A stretch of 5,072 bases of DNA from an uncultured Methylophaga sp. (GTDB lineage Bacteria > Pseudomonadota > Gammaproteobacteria > Nitrosococcales > Methylophagaceae), in contig CAMPHB010000123.1 in the NCBI GenBank assembly GCA_946885755.1, positions 1 to 5,072 of the forward strand, read 5' to 3'. The position numbers and the translations under genes were made by a program. The stretch's first letter is position 1; each line of letters opens with the position of its first letter. The notes beneath the pieces were generated by a model that saw only the letters and a program-made list of their open reading frames with translations, had not been told where the DNA came from and did no database searches. Positions 1-5,072 of this stretch are shown here, in pieces.

Positions 1-1
1 G

Positions 2-454
2 ATTGCCCTTATTCATGACGTGGTGGTAACGGTTGGCGTTTTTGCGCTGTTTCAACTGCAGTTTGATTTGACCGTTCTGGCAGCGATTCTGGCAGTGATT
101 GGTTACTCGCTGAACGACACCATTGTGGTGTTTGACAGGATCCGCGAATACTTTTTGAAGCTGCGTAATGCGACACCAGAGGAAGTGGTTAATGTATCCG
201 TTAACGGTACACTAGGCCGAACCTTGATGACCTCATTAACCACTTTGCTGGTGGTTGTGGCGTTGTTTATTTTCGGTGGCGACGTGATTCATGGTTTTGC
301 CACGGCGCTGCTCATCGGTATTGTGGTTGGTACCTATTCATCGATTTATGTTGCCGGTAGCAGTGTATTGCTGATGGGCGTCAGTAAAACCGACTTGATG
401 CCACCCGAAAAAGAAGGTGATGACGGCGTTAATGCCGATGGCAGCCAGGTGTAA
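2..454 (+). CDS. secF: Protein translocase subunit SecF, C-terminal part (5' end outside window)
   Basis: SecF is an inner-membrane partner of SecD in the SecDF-YajC complex, which uses the proton motive force to help SecYEG move proteins into the periplasm. The visible 150 residues begin inside a membrane segment (IALIHDVVVTVGVF). They contain the SecF signature GYSLNDTIVVFDRIRE at visible residues 34-49, then a conserved RTLMTSLTTL stretch, two further hydrophobic segments with FGGDVIHGF between them, and SSIYVAGS. This order matches the last membrane helices of E. coli SecF. The tail is hydrophilic and acidic (EKEGDDG), as expected for a cytoplasmic C-terminus. The frame is open from base 2 to a TAA stop; the first in-frame ATG at base 20 is internal, not the true start. 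About half of a typical ~310-residue SecF is present. secD would be expected just upstream, which is inference. A terminator follows at once, so secF ends its operon. Confidence 0.96.
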   Translation: MALIHDVVVTVGVFALFQLQFDLTVLAAILAVIGYSLNDTIVVFDRIREYFLKLRNATPEEVVNVSVNGTLGRTLMTSLTTLLVVVALFIFGGDVIHGFATALLIGIVVGTYSSIYVAGSSVLLMGVSKTDLMPPEKEGDDGVNADGSQV

Positions 455-457
455 AAT

Positions 458-483
458 AAAAAGCCCGCATTGCGGGCTTTTTT
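458..483. terminator. Rho-independent terminator, bidirectional, between convergent secF and small gene
   Basis: An 11-bp perfect stem (458-468 pairing with 472-482: AAAAAGCCCGC / GCGGGCTTTTT) with a 3-base loop starts four bases after the secF stop and runs into six T's (478-483) on the + strand. Read on the - strand it also ends in a T-rich run (TTTTTATTTTA), so it can stop transcription of the facing small gene whose stop lies 18 bases away. Confidence 0.92.
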
Positions 484-501
484 GTGGTGGGTGAAATGTT
501 A

Positions 502-702
502 TTAACCCACCCGGGCGCGCAGCGGCAGACTGACAATATCAGCACTGGGCAGTGTTGTTTGCAGGCTGGCATCAGCGGTCGCTGATTCAACGCTGATAAT
601 ACGCAGACCCGAATAGTCACTTTGATAACTCATAAAGGTCGCAAATTCTTCCAGGCCTTGCAGGATATTGCGAAATTCCAGTTCCTGGCTGTGTTTTTTC
701 AT
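502..702 (-). CDS. Small hypothetical protein, 66 aa, convergent with secF
   Basis: I do not recognise this protein. It begins MKKHSQELEFRNILQGLEEF and ends LPLRARVG before TAA. The first ~30 residues look like an amphipathic helix (charged E/K/R/H spaced with L/I/F); the rest is a mixed, alternating segment without cysteines. No signal peptide or membrane segment is visible, so it is probably cytoplasmic. Coding evidence: all eight leucines use CTG, and the codons are otherwise GC-biased like the neighbouring genes, which a chance antisense frame would be unlikely to show. The ATG at 702 was chosen because GGTGAG (712-707 on the - strand) sits four bases before it and resembles the 3' part of the consensus ribosome binding site. 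An in-frame ATG at 714 would add four residues (MVSL) but has a weaker site. A shared bidirectional terminator lies just past its stop. Function unknown. Confidence 0.62.
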   Translation of the reverse strand: MKKHSQELEFRNILQGLEEFATFMSYQSDYSGLRIISVESATADASLQTTLPSADIVSLPLRARVG

Positions 703-706
703 AAGA

Positions 707-712
707 CTCACC
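707..712 (-). promoter_or_regulatory. Ribosome binding site deciding the start of the small minus-strand gene
   Basis: GGTGAG read on the - strand, four bases upstream of the ATG at 702. It overlaps the codons that would follow the alternative ATG at 714, and so favours the shorter protein. Confidence 0.45.
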
Positions 713-729
713 ATTGATCTCTGAAAAGA

Positions 730-747
730 TTAGCGGCGCTTAGCGGC
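730..747. repeat. Tandem 8-bp direct repeat TTAGCGGC in the divergent intergenic region
   Basis: TTAGCGGC occurs at 730-737 and again at 740-747, a spacing of exactly 10 bases (about one helical turn). It lies between the divergently read small gene and the beta-propeller gene. Such phasing is compatible with binding of a dimeric regulator, but the unit is short and could be chance. The rest of the 703-888 gap holds only the promoter and ribosome binding site listed separately. Confidence 0.3.
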
Positions 748-821
748 AAAGCTTGAGTAAAATATCAGCTTGAAGTGCAATCATTGGCGTGCCGGTAATG
801 TGGTATTTGGAATTTTTTAGG

Positions 822-850
822 TTGAGATGCCTCCAATAGGTGAGTGTAAA
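822..850 (+). promoter_or_regulatory. Predicted sigma-70 promoter of the beta-propeller gene
   Basis: TTGAGA (822-827, five of six matches to TTGACA) is followed after exactly 17 bases by TGTAAA (845-850, four of six matches to TATAAT). Transcription would begin near 857, giving a leader of about 32 bases before the ATG at 889. This start lies at the upstream GTG codon (856), which argues against that codon as the translation start. Confidence 0.5.
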
Positions 851-876
851 AGGCAGTGAATGCCCCGACGGATTTC

Positions 877-884
877 AGGACAGG
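877..884 (+). promoter_or_regulatory. Ribosome binding site for the beta-propeller gene
   Basis: AGGACAGG precedes the ATG at 889; the AGGA core (877-880) is eight bases upstream, a normal spacing. It fixes the start at 889 rather than the in-frame GTG at 856. Confidence 0.6.
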
Positions 885-888
885 CAAA

Positions 889-1845
889 ATGATAGTTAAA
901 AAATTATGGCTTTCGATGTTGCTGATGCTGGCATTGCCGGTGATGGCCGAGCCCAGTCAGCGTCTATTTGTTACCAATGAGCGTGATAACACCTTGTCGG
1001 TGATCAACAGTAAAACGCTGGAAGTTGAACAAACTATTGATATTGGCAAGCGGCCGCGCGGCATCGGTTTTTCGCCGGACAAAGAATTGCTGTATGTCGT
1101 TGTCAGTGATGAAAACCAGATTGTGGCACTGGATCCGCAGACGCTGGAAATTGTTAAAAAGGTAGATACCGGTGAAGAGCCGGAGACTTTTGCTGTCAAT
1201 CCGACCAATGGCCATCTGGTGACATCCAGCGAATATGACGGTGAAGCAACTTTTATTGATCCGGTTAACAATGAAAAAATCGCGATTGTCGAAGTCGGTA
1301 TTGAGCCGGAAGGTGCGGCGGTTTCGCCGGATGGCCAATATGCATTGGTTAGCAGTGAGTCCAGTAATATGGTGCATATCATTGAAACCGATAGTTACAC
1401 GGTGGTTGCCAATATTGTGGTCGCAGCCAGACCGCGTGGATTGGCATTCAGCCGTGACGGCCAGTTTGCTTATGTTGCCAGTGAAATTGGCCGTGAAGTC
1501 AGCAAAATCAGTATCGAATCTTTAAAAGTCGTGCAAAAAGCGCCGATTGAAGTCGAGGGTGCCAAACCGATGGCAATCGTCGTCAGTCCTGACGGCAAAT
1601 TTTTGTATATTTCCACCGGACGCGGTAATTCTATCGCCATGCTTAATGCCGACTCGCTGGAATTGCTTGCCAACATTCCGGTGGGCGAACGAACCTGGGG
1701 TATGGCCGTTTCCAAAGACGGCAAATATCTATACAGCGCTGATGGCATCAGCGGCACGGTGTCGGTAGTAGATACCGAAAAACAACAGCGAATAGACACG
1801 ATTGACGTTGGTTCCTACCCATGGGGTGTCGCGCTGGACGATTAG
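889..1845 (+). CDS. Exported seven-bladed beta-propeller protein (YVTN/YncE type, PQQ-catabolism-associated family)
   Basis: A 318-residue periplasmic beta-propeller. Residues 1-20 form a signal peptide: KK near the start, a hydrophobic LWLSMLLMLALPV core, and probable cleavage after VMA-20. There is no lipobox cysteine, and the protein has no cysteine at all. Residues 25-318 divide into seven YVTN-type blades starting near 25, 67, 109, 151, 193, 238 and 280. Five of the first six are exactly 42 residues long; blade 5 has three extra residues (EVEGAKP). Each carries variants of [V/I]x[V/I]G-xxPxG-xxxSPDGKxLY, and the last ends in VGSYPWGVAL. From memory of the family this matches the 'PQQ-dependent catabolism-associated beta-propeller' group (TIGR03866-like) more closely than plain YncE. 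That family usually sits with PQQ alcohol dehydrogenase, cytochrome and ABC transporter genes; none is visible here. The ligand or partner is unknown. It has its own promoter and terminator, so it looks monocistronic. The ATG at 889 is preferred over GTG 856 on ribosome-binding-site, promoter and signal-peptide grounds. Confidence 0.88.
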   Translation: MIVKKLWLSMLLMLALPVMAEPSQRLFVTNERDNTLSVINSKTLEVEQTIDIGKRPRGIGFSPDKELLYVVVSDENQIVALDPQTLEIVKKVDTGEEPETFAVNPTNGHLVTSSEYDGEATFIDPVNNEKIAIVEVGIEPEGAAVSPDGQYALVSSESSNMVHIIETDSYTVVANIVVAARPRGLAFSRDGQFAYVASEIGREVSKISIESLKVVQKAPIEVEGAKPMAIVVSPDGKFLYISTGRGNSIAMLNADSLELLANIPVGERTWGMAVSKDGKYLYSADGISGTVSVVDTEKQQRIDTIDVGSYPWGVALDD

Positions 1846-1861
1846 TTGTCCATGAAAGTCG

Positions 1862-1889
1862 AAAAAAGCCGGTGACAGCCGGCTTTTTT
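1862..1889 (+). terminator. Rho-independent terminator after the beta-propeller gene
   Basis: An 11-bp perfect stem AAAAAAGCCGG (1862-1872) pairs with CCGGCTTTTTT (1879-1889) around a six-base loop, starting 16 bases after the stop codon. The six T's form the release tract on the + strand. It separates the propeller gene from the mpl operon, so the downstream genes need their own promoter. Confidence 0.9.
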
Positions 1890-1909
1890 ATATTTGGGCT
1901 CAGGAAGTT

Positions 1910-1938
1910 TTGTCAGGCGGCGCAGACACAGTTATGAT
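1910..1938 (+). promoter_or_regulatory. Near-consensus sigma-70 promoter of the membrane protein-mpl-ubiX operon
   Basis: TTGTCA (1910-1915, five of six) and TATGAT (1933-1938, five of six) are separated by the optimal 17 bases. An AT-rich stretch from the preceding terminator lies upstream. Transcription should start near 1945, immediately before the ATG at 1946, so the mRNA would have essentially no leader. The -10 box overlaps the in-frame ATG codons at 1934 and 1937. Confidence 0.6.
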
Positions 1939-1945
1939 GCCGGCC

Positions 1946-2434
1946 ATGACCGTGATTTTACAATTGATTGATATTTGCCTGTTTCGTGCTGGTCCTGAAG
2001 ATTTGCCGGCAACATCTCGCTATCTGCATCTTGCGATGTTTGCCTATTTACTGACTGGCGTAACTCTTAATCAGCTGGATACCGACTGGAAAACTAGTCT
2101 TGTTGCATCTGTTGTCGATTTGGCCTTTTTAATGGCTTTTATTTACCTGCTATTTCGCCAATATGAGCATATTGAACGCTGGACGCAGGTTATGATTGCA
2201 TTATGTGGAACCACGGTATTTTTAGGGCTTTTATTATTCCCAATTTATCAGGTCGAACCCACTAGCGGGTTAAATCTAGTCTCTTTAATACTAGCTCTGT
2301 GGGCATTAATTGTTTTTGCTAATATTTTGCGTGTTTCACTTCCTTGCAGTGTTCCAGTTTCTATCGTTTGGACAGCAGTCTACATCGTTTTATCACTAAT
2401 GCTTTACGTAATAACTGTATCGGTAATTCTCTGA
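1946..2434 (+). CDS. Uncharacterised polytopic membrane protein, 162 aa, coupled to mpl
   Basis: I cannot name this protein. It opens with a short amphipathic stretch and the motif LFRAGPEDLPAT (residues 12-23), which I associate loosely with uncharacterised proteobacterial inner-membrane proteins. It then has about five hydrophobic segments: roughly 25-42, 50-70, 81-101, 109-130 and 136-160. The loop after segment 2 is polar (RQYEHIERW). No catalytic motif is visible. The start is uncertain: ATGs at 1934, 1937 and 1946 and a TTG at 1910 are all in frame, and none has a good ribosome binding site. I chose 1946 because the promoter at 1910-1938 predicts transcription from about 1945. Its TGA stop overlaps the mpl ATG by one base (TGATG), implying translational coupling. 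Codon use differs from its neighbours: TTA is the commonest leucine codon (11 of 32, against six CTG), and two ATA codons occur. Weak selection or transfer could explain this. Confidence 0.78.
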   Translation: MTVILQLIDICLFRAGPEDLPATSRYLHLAMFAYLLTGVTLNQLDTDWKTSLVASVVDLAFLMAFIYLLFRQYEHIERWTQVMIALCGTTVFLGLLLFPIYQVEPTSGLNLVSLILALWALIVFANILRVSLPCSVPVSIVWTAVYIVLSLMLYVITVSVIL

Positions 2435-3789
2435 TGCATATCCATATTCTGGGCATTTGCGGAACATTTATGGGCGGCCTGGCTATGCTGGCCCGTGAAA
2501 TGGGCATGACGGTCAGTGGCAGTGACGCCAATGTCTATCCGCCGATGAGTGATCAGCTTGCTGCTGCCGGTATTGACGTGATGCAAGGCTATTTGCCTGA
2601 ACACTTGCAGCCGGCGCCGGATCTGGTGGTCATGGGTAATGCCATGAGCCGGGGTAATCCGGCGGTTGAATATGTGCTCAATCAAGGTTTGCCGTATATC
2701 TCCGGGCCACAGTGGCTGGCTGAAAATGTATTGCAGGGCCGTTGGGTTTTAGCGGTTGCCGGCACCCACGGTAAAACCACTACCAGTAGTATGCTGGCGC
2801 ATATTCTTGAATATGCGGGCATGCAGCCGGGGTTTCTGATTGGCGGCGTGCCGGCTGATTTTGGTGTGTCGGCGCGGCTTGGCAATACGCCGTTTTTTGT
2901 TATCGAAGCCGATGAATATGACACGGCGTTTTTTGATAAACGCGCCAAATTTGTCCATTACCGGCCACGAACACTGATTATCAATAATCTGGAATTTGAT
3001 CACGCTGATATTTATGCCGATTTGGCAGCGATTCAAACGCAGTTTCATCATTTGATTCGTACCATACCGGCCGAGGGACTGATTATTAAACCGGCTGATG
3101 TGCCGGCGATTGATGACACCTTAAAAAAAGGCTGCTGGACACCACAACAAAGTTTTGCCGGCCAAAACGCCGACTGGCAGCTTGTTGAGGGTGCTGCTGA
3201 TGGCAGCCGTTTTACTGTGCAGCATCAAACACAACAGGCTGAAGTTCACTGGGCATTGCTTGGTCAGCATAATGTACAAAACGCGCTGGCAGCCATGGCG
3301 GCGGCTCACCACGTGGGTGTCAGCGTAAAACATGCGGCCGAGGCATTAAGTCAGTTTCGCGGTGTCAAACGGCGTCTGGAATTACGCGGTGAGGTTAAAG
3401 GTGTCCGGGTTTATGATGATTTTGCCCATCATCCGACGGCGATTAAAACAACACTTAGTGGTTTGCGTGCCAATCTGCCGGCCGGCCGGCTCATTGCGGT
3501 GTTTGAACCGCGCTCTAACACCATGAAAATGGGCGTGCATCAACAAACCCTGGGTCAGGCATTTACCGATGCTGATGCGGTATTTATGTTTCAGGATGGG
3601 CAAATCAGCTGGTCGCTCAGCGATATGCAGAATACCCTGGCCGATAAGCTGCAAATCACTGCAGAGATTGATGCGCTGGTGCAGCAAGTCACTGATGAGG
3701 CGCAGGCCGGCGACACCATTGTGGTGATGAGTAACGGCGGCTTTGGCGGCATCCATAACAAACTGCTACAGGCGCTGGCCAATGACTGA
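2434..3789 (+). CDS. mpl: UDP-N-acetylmuramate:L-alanyl-gamma-D-glutamyl-meso-diaminopimelate ligase
   Basis: Mpl is a cytoplasmic Mur-family ligase that recycles cell wall: it uses ATP to join the tripeptide L-Ala-gamma-D-Glu-mesoDAP, recovered from turned-over peptidoglycan, to UDP-MurNAc. The 451 residues compare with about 457 in E. coli. Domain 1 begins at once with HIHILGICGTFMGGLAMLA (UDP-sugar-binding Rossmann-like part). The ATP P-loop is GTHGKTTTS at 110-118. Further central-domain motifs are EADEYD (158-163), NNLEFDHADIY (184-194) and HNVQNALAA (279-287). Domain 3 carries YDDFAHHPTA (327-336) and FEPRSNTMK (357-365), typical of Mpl and MurC; ICGTFMGG and EFDHADIY favour Mpl. The end SNGGFGGIHNKLL is also typical. 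The start is the ATG overlapping the previous stop (TGATG); an in-frame ATG at 2344 would add 30 residues lying wholly inside the upstream gene and absent from the family. No strong ribosome binding site is seen, so coupling to the upstream gene is likely. Confidence 0.96.
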   Translation: MHIHILGICGTFMGGLAMLAREMGMTVSGSDANVYPPMSDQLAAAGIDVMQGYLPEHLQPAPDLVVMGNAMSRGNPAVEYVLNQGLPYISGPQWLAENVLQGRWVLAVAGTHGKTTTSSMLAHILEYAGMQPGFLIGGVPADFGVSARLGNTPFFVIEADEYDTAFFDKRAKFVHYRPRTLIINNLEFDHADIYADLAAIQTQFHHLIRTIPAEGLIIKPADVPAIDDTLKKGCWTPQQSFAGQNADWQLVEGAADGSRFTVQHQTQQAEVHWALLGQHNVQNALAAMAAAHHVGVSVKHAAEALSQFRGVKRRLELRGEVKGVRVYDDFAHHPTAIKTTLSGLRANLPAGRLIAVFEPRSNTMKMGVHQQTLGQAFTDADAVFMFQDGQISWSLSDMQNTLADKLQITAEIDALVQQVTDEAQAGDTIVVMSNGGFGGIHNKLLQALAND

Positions 3790-4390
3790 TGCCAGACAAA
3801 TTGCCATCGCCATTACCGGCGCTTCCGGCGCCGTCTATGCCCGGCGGTTAATCCAGCAATTATTAGCCAGTCAGATGACCGTGCATTTGATGATTTCAGC
3901 GGCGGGTCGCATTGTGCTGGCCGATGAGCTTGACTGGAAACTACCGTCGCGCGCCGGTGATATTCAAAAACAGCTGGTCAGTGAGTTTGCCTGTCAGTCT
4001 GGTCAATTGCAGGTGTATGGTGAGCAGCAATGGTCATCACCGCTGGCCAGCGGTTCACATCGGGTACCGACGATGATTGTCTGCCCTTGCACAATGGGCA
4101 CATTATCGGCGATTGCCTGTGGCGCCAGTGATAATCTGATCAACCGCGCTGCTGATGTGATGCTTAAAGAGCAACGTAAATTGATTCTGGTGCCGCGTGA
4201 GGCACCATTCTCACCGATTCATCTGGAGAATATGCTGAAACTGGCGCGGCTTGGCGTTTGTATTTTGCCGCCCAATCCCGGCTTTTATTTCCGGCCGCAA
4301 AGTCTTGAGGATATCGTTGATTTTGTGGTTGCACGAATTATGGATCAAGCCGGTATTGATCATGATTTACAGGCCCGCTGGGGCGAATGA
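3782..4390 (+). CDS. ubiX: Flavin prenyltransferase UbiX
   Basis: UbiX joins dimethylallyl (mono)phosphate to reduced FMN to make prenylated FMN, the cofactor of UbiD-type decarboxylases; in this setting that means UbiD in ubiquinone biosynthesis. It is a soluble, flavodoxin-like dodecameric enzyme in the family. The 202-residue protein contains ITGASGAVYA (11-20), VCPCTMGTLSAIA (100-112), NRAADVMLKEQR (121-132), VPREAPFSPIHLENMLKL (137-154) and a C-terminal RWGE. From memory of the P. aeruginosa enzyme, the FMN/prenyl-phosphate site residues S15, E49, K129, R122, E140, Y169, R185 and W200 are all present at the same numbers, so it should be active. The start is the ATG at 3782, overlapping the mpl stop by eight bases (ATGACTGA). 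An in-frame ATG at 3743 would add 13 residues encoded within mpl and break the alignment. mpl next to ubiX is also seen in Pseudomonas, from memory. ubiD is not in the window. Confidence 0.96.
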   Translation: MTDARQIAIAITGASGAVYARRLIQQLLASQMTVHLMISAAGRIVLADELDWKLPSRAGDIQKQLVSEFACQSGQLQVYGEQQWSSPLASGSHRVPTMIVCPCTMGTLSAIACGASDNLINRAADVMLKEQRKLILVPREAPFSPIHLENMLKLARLGVCILPPNPGFYFRPQSLEDIVDFVVARIMDQAGIDHDLQARWGE

Positions 4391-4430
4391 TCAACAAGGT
4401 CCGCGCCTGAGCAGCTTTTTGTCAGTCACG

Positions 4431-4436
4431 TATAAT
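4431..4436 (+). promoter_or_regulatory. Perfect -10 box (TATAAT) upstream of fhs
   Basis: TATAAT lies 37 bases before the fhs ATG and would start transcription near 4443, giving a leader of about 31 bases. At 17-base spacing the -35 position reads TGAGCA (4408-4413), only three of six matches, so the promoter is either weak at -35 or helped by an activator. The 83-base gap 4391-4473 has no convincing hairpin terminator, so read-through from ubiX is also possible. Confidence 0.5.
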
Positions 4437-4473
4437 GCGTGGCAATCCTGATTTAACCAGTACGGAATCCAGC

Positions 4474-5072
4474 ATGTCGGATATTGAAATCGCCCAACAC
4501 GCCAAAATGCAGCCAATTACCGACATCGCTTCGAACCGGCTGGGTTTGGCTGCTGAGCAGCTTGATAACTATGGCCGTTATAAAGCCAAAGTGTCGCTGC
4601 AAGTGATGGACGAACTTGCCGATAAACCCGATGGCAAACTGATTCTGGTCACAGCCATCAGCCCGACGCCGGCTGGTGAAGGTAAAACCACCACCACCAT
4701 TGGCCTAAGTGATGCGCTGAACCGTATCGGCAAAAAAACCGTGGTCTGTGTACGTGAACCGTCGATGGGCCCGTGTTTTGGAATGAAAGGTGGTGCAGCC
4801 GGCGGTGGTTATGCGCAGGTGGTGCCGATGGAAGACATCAATCTGCATTTCACCGGTGATTTCCATGCTATTGCCTCGGCGCACAATCTGCTGGCGGCGA
4901 TGATCGATAACCATATTCATCATGGTAATCCGTTGCAGCTCGACAGCCGGAAAATCGTCTGGCAGCGGGTCATGGATATGAATGACCGGGCGCTGCGGCA
5001 AATTACCGTGGGCATGGGCGGCCCGGCCAATGGTTTTGTCCGCGAAGATCGTTTTGACATCGTGGTGGCCTC
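4474..5072 (+). CDS. fhs: Formate-tetrahydrofolate ligase, N-terminal part (3' end outside window)
   Basis: Fhs (FTHFS) makes 10-formyl-tetrahydrofolate from formate, THF and ATP in the cytoplasm. It feeds purine and formyl-Met synthesis, or exchanges one-carbon units with FolD and the serine cycle. The window shows 199 codons of a family usually about 555-560 residues long. Recognisable motifs are the N-terminal [14 protein letters not shown], the ATP-binding loop [14 protein letters not shown] (65-78), [40 protein letters not shown] (split: 94-112 glycine-rich and 113-133), and [15 protein letters not shown] further on. The frame stays open to the window edge. The ATG at 4474 is the first in-frame start before the conserved N-terminus; a weak CGGA element lies seven bases upstream. 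The function is certain from these signatures. Whether the gene serves formate assimilation in a methylotroph or ordinary folate balance cannot be told here. A long antisense frame at 4705-5001 is a shadow of it. Confidence 0.96.
   Translation, partial: MSDIEIAQHAKMQPITDIASNRLGLAAEQLDNYGRYKAKVSLQVMDELADKPDGKLILVTAISPTPAGEGKTTTTIGLSDALNRIGKKTVVCVREPSMGPCFGMKGGAAGGGYAQVVPMEDINLHFTGDFHAIASAHNLLAAMIDNHIHHGNPLQLDSRKIVWQRVMDMNDRALRQITVGMGGPANGFVREDRFDIVVA

Noticed and set aside
856..888. GTG at 856 as start of the beta-propeller gene
   Set aside because: It would put 11 polar residues before a good signal peptide and falls at the predicted transcription start; ATG 889 has AGGA eight bases upstream.
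957..1799. Several antisense and shifted frames inside the beta-propeller gene
   Set aside because: The regular seven-blade repeat in the main frame accounts for the sequence; the repeats themselves keep the other frames open.
2344..2433. N-terminal extension of Mpl from ATG 2344
   Set aside because: The 30 extra residues lie wholly in the upstream gene and do not resemble Mpl; the family starts at MHIHILGICGTFMGG.
3743..3781. N-terminal extension of UbiX from ATG 3743
   Set aside because: It overlaps the conserved mpl end, and starting at 3782 gives exact numbering agreement with the P. aeruginosa active-site residues.
1934..4300. Frequent GCCGG/GCCGGC words as DNA uptake or extragenic repeat elements
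   Set aside because: They lie mostly inside genes in positions explained by Ala-Gly and Pro codons (GCC GGC, CCG), with no longer shared flank.
4419..4436. TTGTCA at 4419-4424 as the -35 of the fhs promoter
   Set aside because: Only six bases separate it from TATAAT, far too close for sigma-70.
4391..4473. Folate riboswitch in the fhs leader
   Set aside because: The predicted leader is about 31 bases and has no obvious paired structure; too short for a THF riboswitch.
4705..5001. 98-residue antisense frame within fhs
   Set aside because: It lies entirely opposite strongly conserved FTHFS coding sequence; histidine-rich, low-plausibility protein typical of a shadow frame.

Overview
The window looks like ordinary chromosome from a gammaproteobacterium. 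The UbiX protein keeps every active-site position of the Pseudomonas aeruginosa enzyme without a gap. Mpl occurs mainly in Gamma- and Betaproteobacteria, and the SecF tail resembles the E. coli protein. The base composition is moderate, with CTG-rich leucine codons in most genes. The species cannot be fixed from this window. The PQQ-catabolism-type beta-propeller and the formate-THF ligase would fit a methylotroph or alcohol oxidiser, but that is only a suggestion.

Layout, left to right: (1) the 3' end of secF (2-454, +), closed by a strong hairpin terminator (458-483) that also works in the opposite direction; (2) a small unrecognised gene facing secF (502-702, -, 66 aa); (3) a 186-base divergent intergenic region holding a plausible promoter for the next gene and a short direct repeat; (4) an exported seven-bladed beta-propeller (889-1845, +) with its own promoter, ribosome binding site and terminator (1862-1889), so apparently monocistronic; (5) a tightly packed set made of a small polytopic membrane protein (1946-2434), mpl (2434-3789) and ubiX (3782-4390), whose reading frames overlap by 1 and 8 bases; (6) the first 199 codons of a formate-tetrahydrofolate ligase gene (fhs, from 4474), preceded by a perfect TATAAT box and cut by the window edge.

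The genes serve different processes: protein export (SecF), periplasmic binding or scaffolding of unknown purpose (propeller), peptidoglycan recycling (Mpl), prenylated-FMN supply for ubiquinone synthesis (UbiX) and one-carbon metabolism (Fhs). The most interesting points are a near-consensus promoter whose -10 box sits right at the start of the membrane-protein gene, predicting a leaderless mRNA for the mpl operon; the coupling of that uncharacterised, AT-richer membrane protein to mpl; the beta-propeller standing apart from any visible PQQ genes; and the small convergent gene. I see no mobile element, CRISPR array, tRNA or rRNA, and nothing that clearly amounts to a new multi-gene system.
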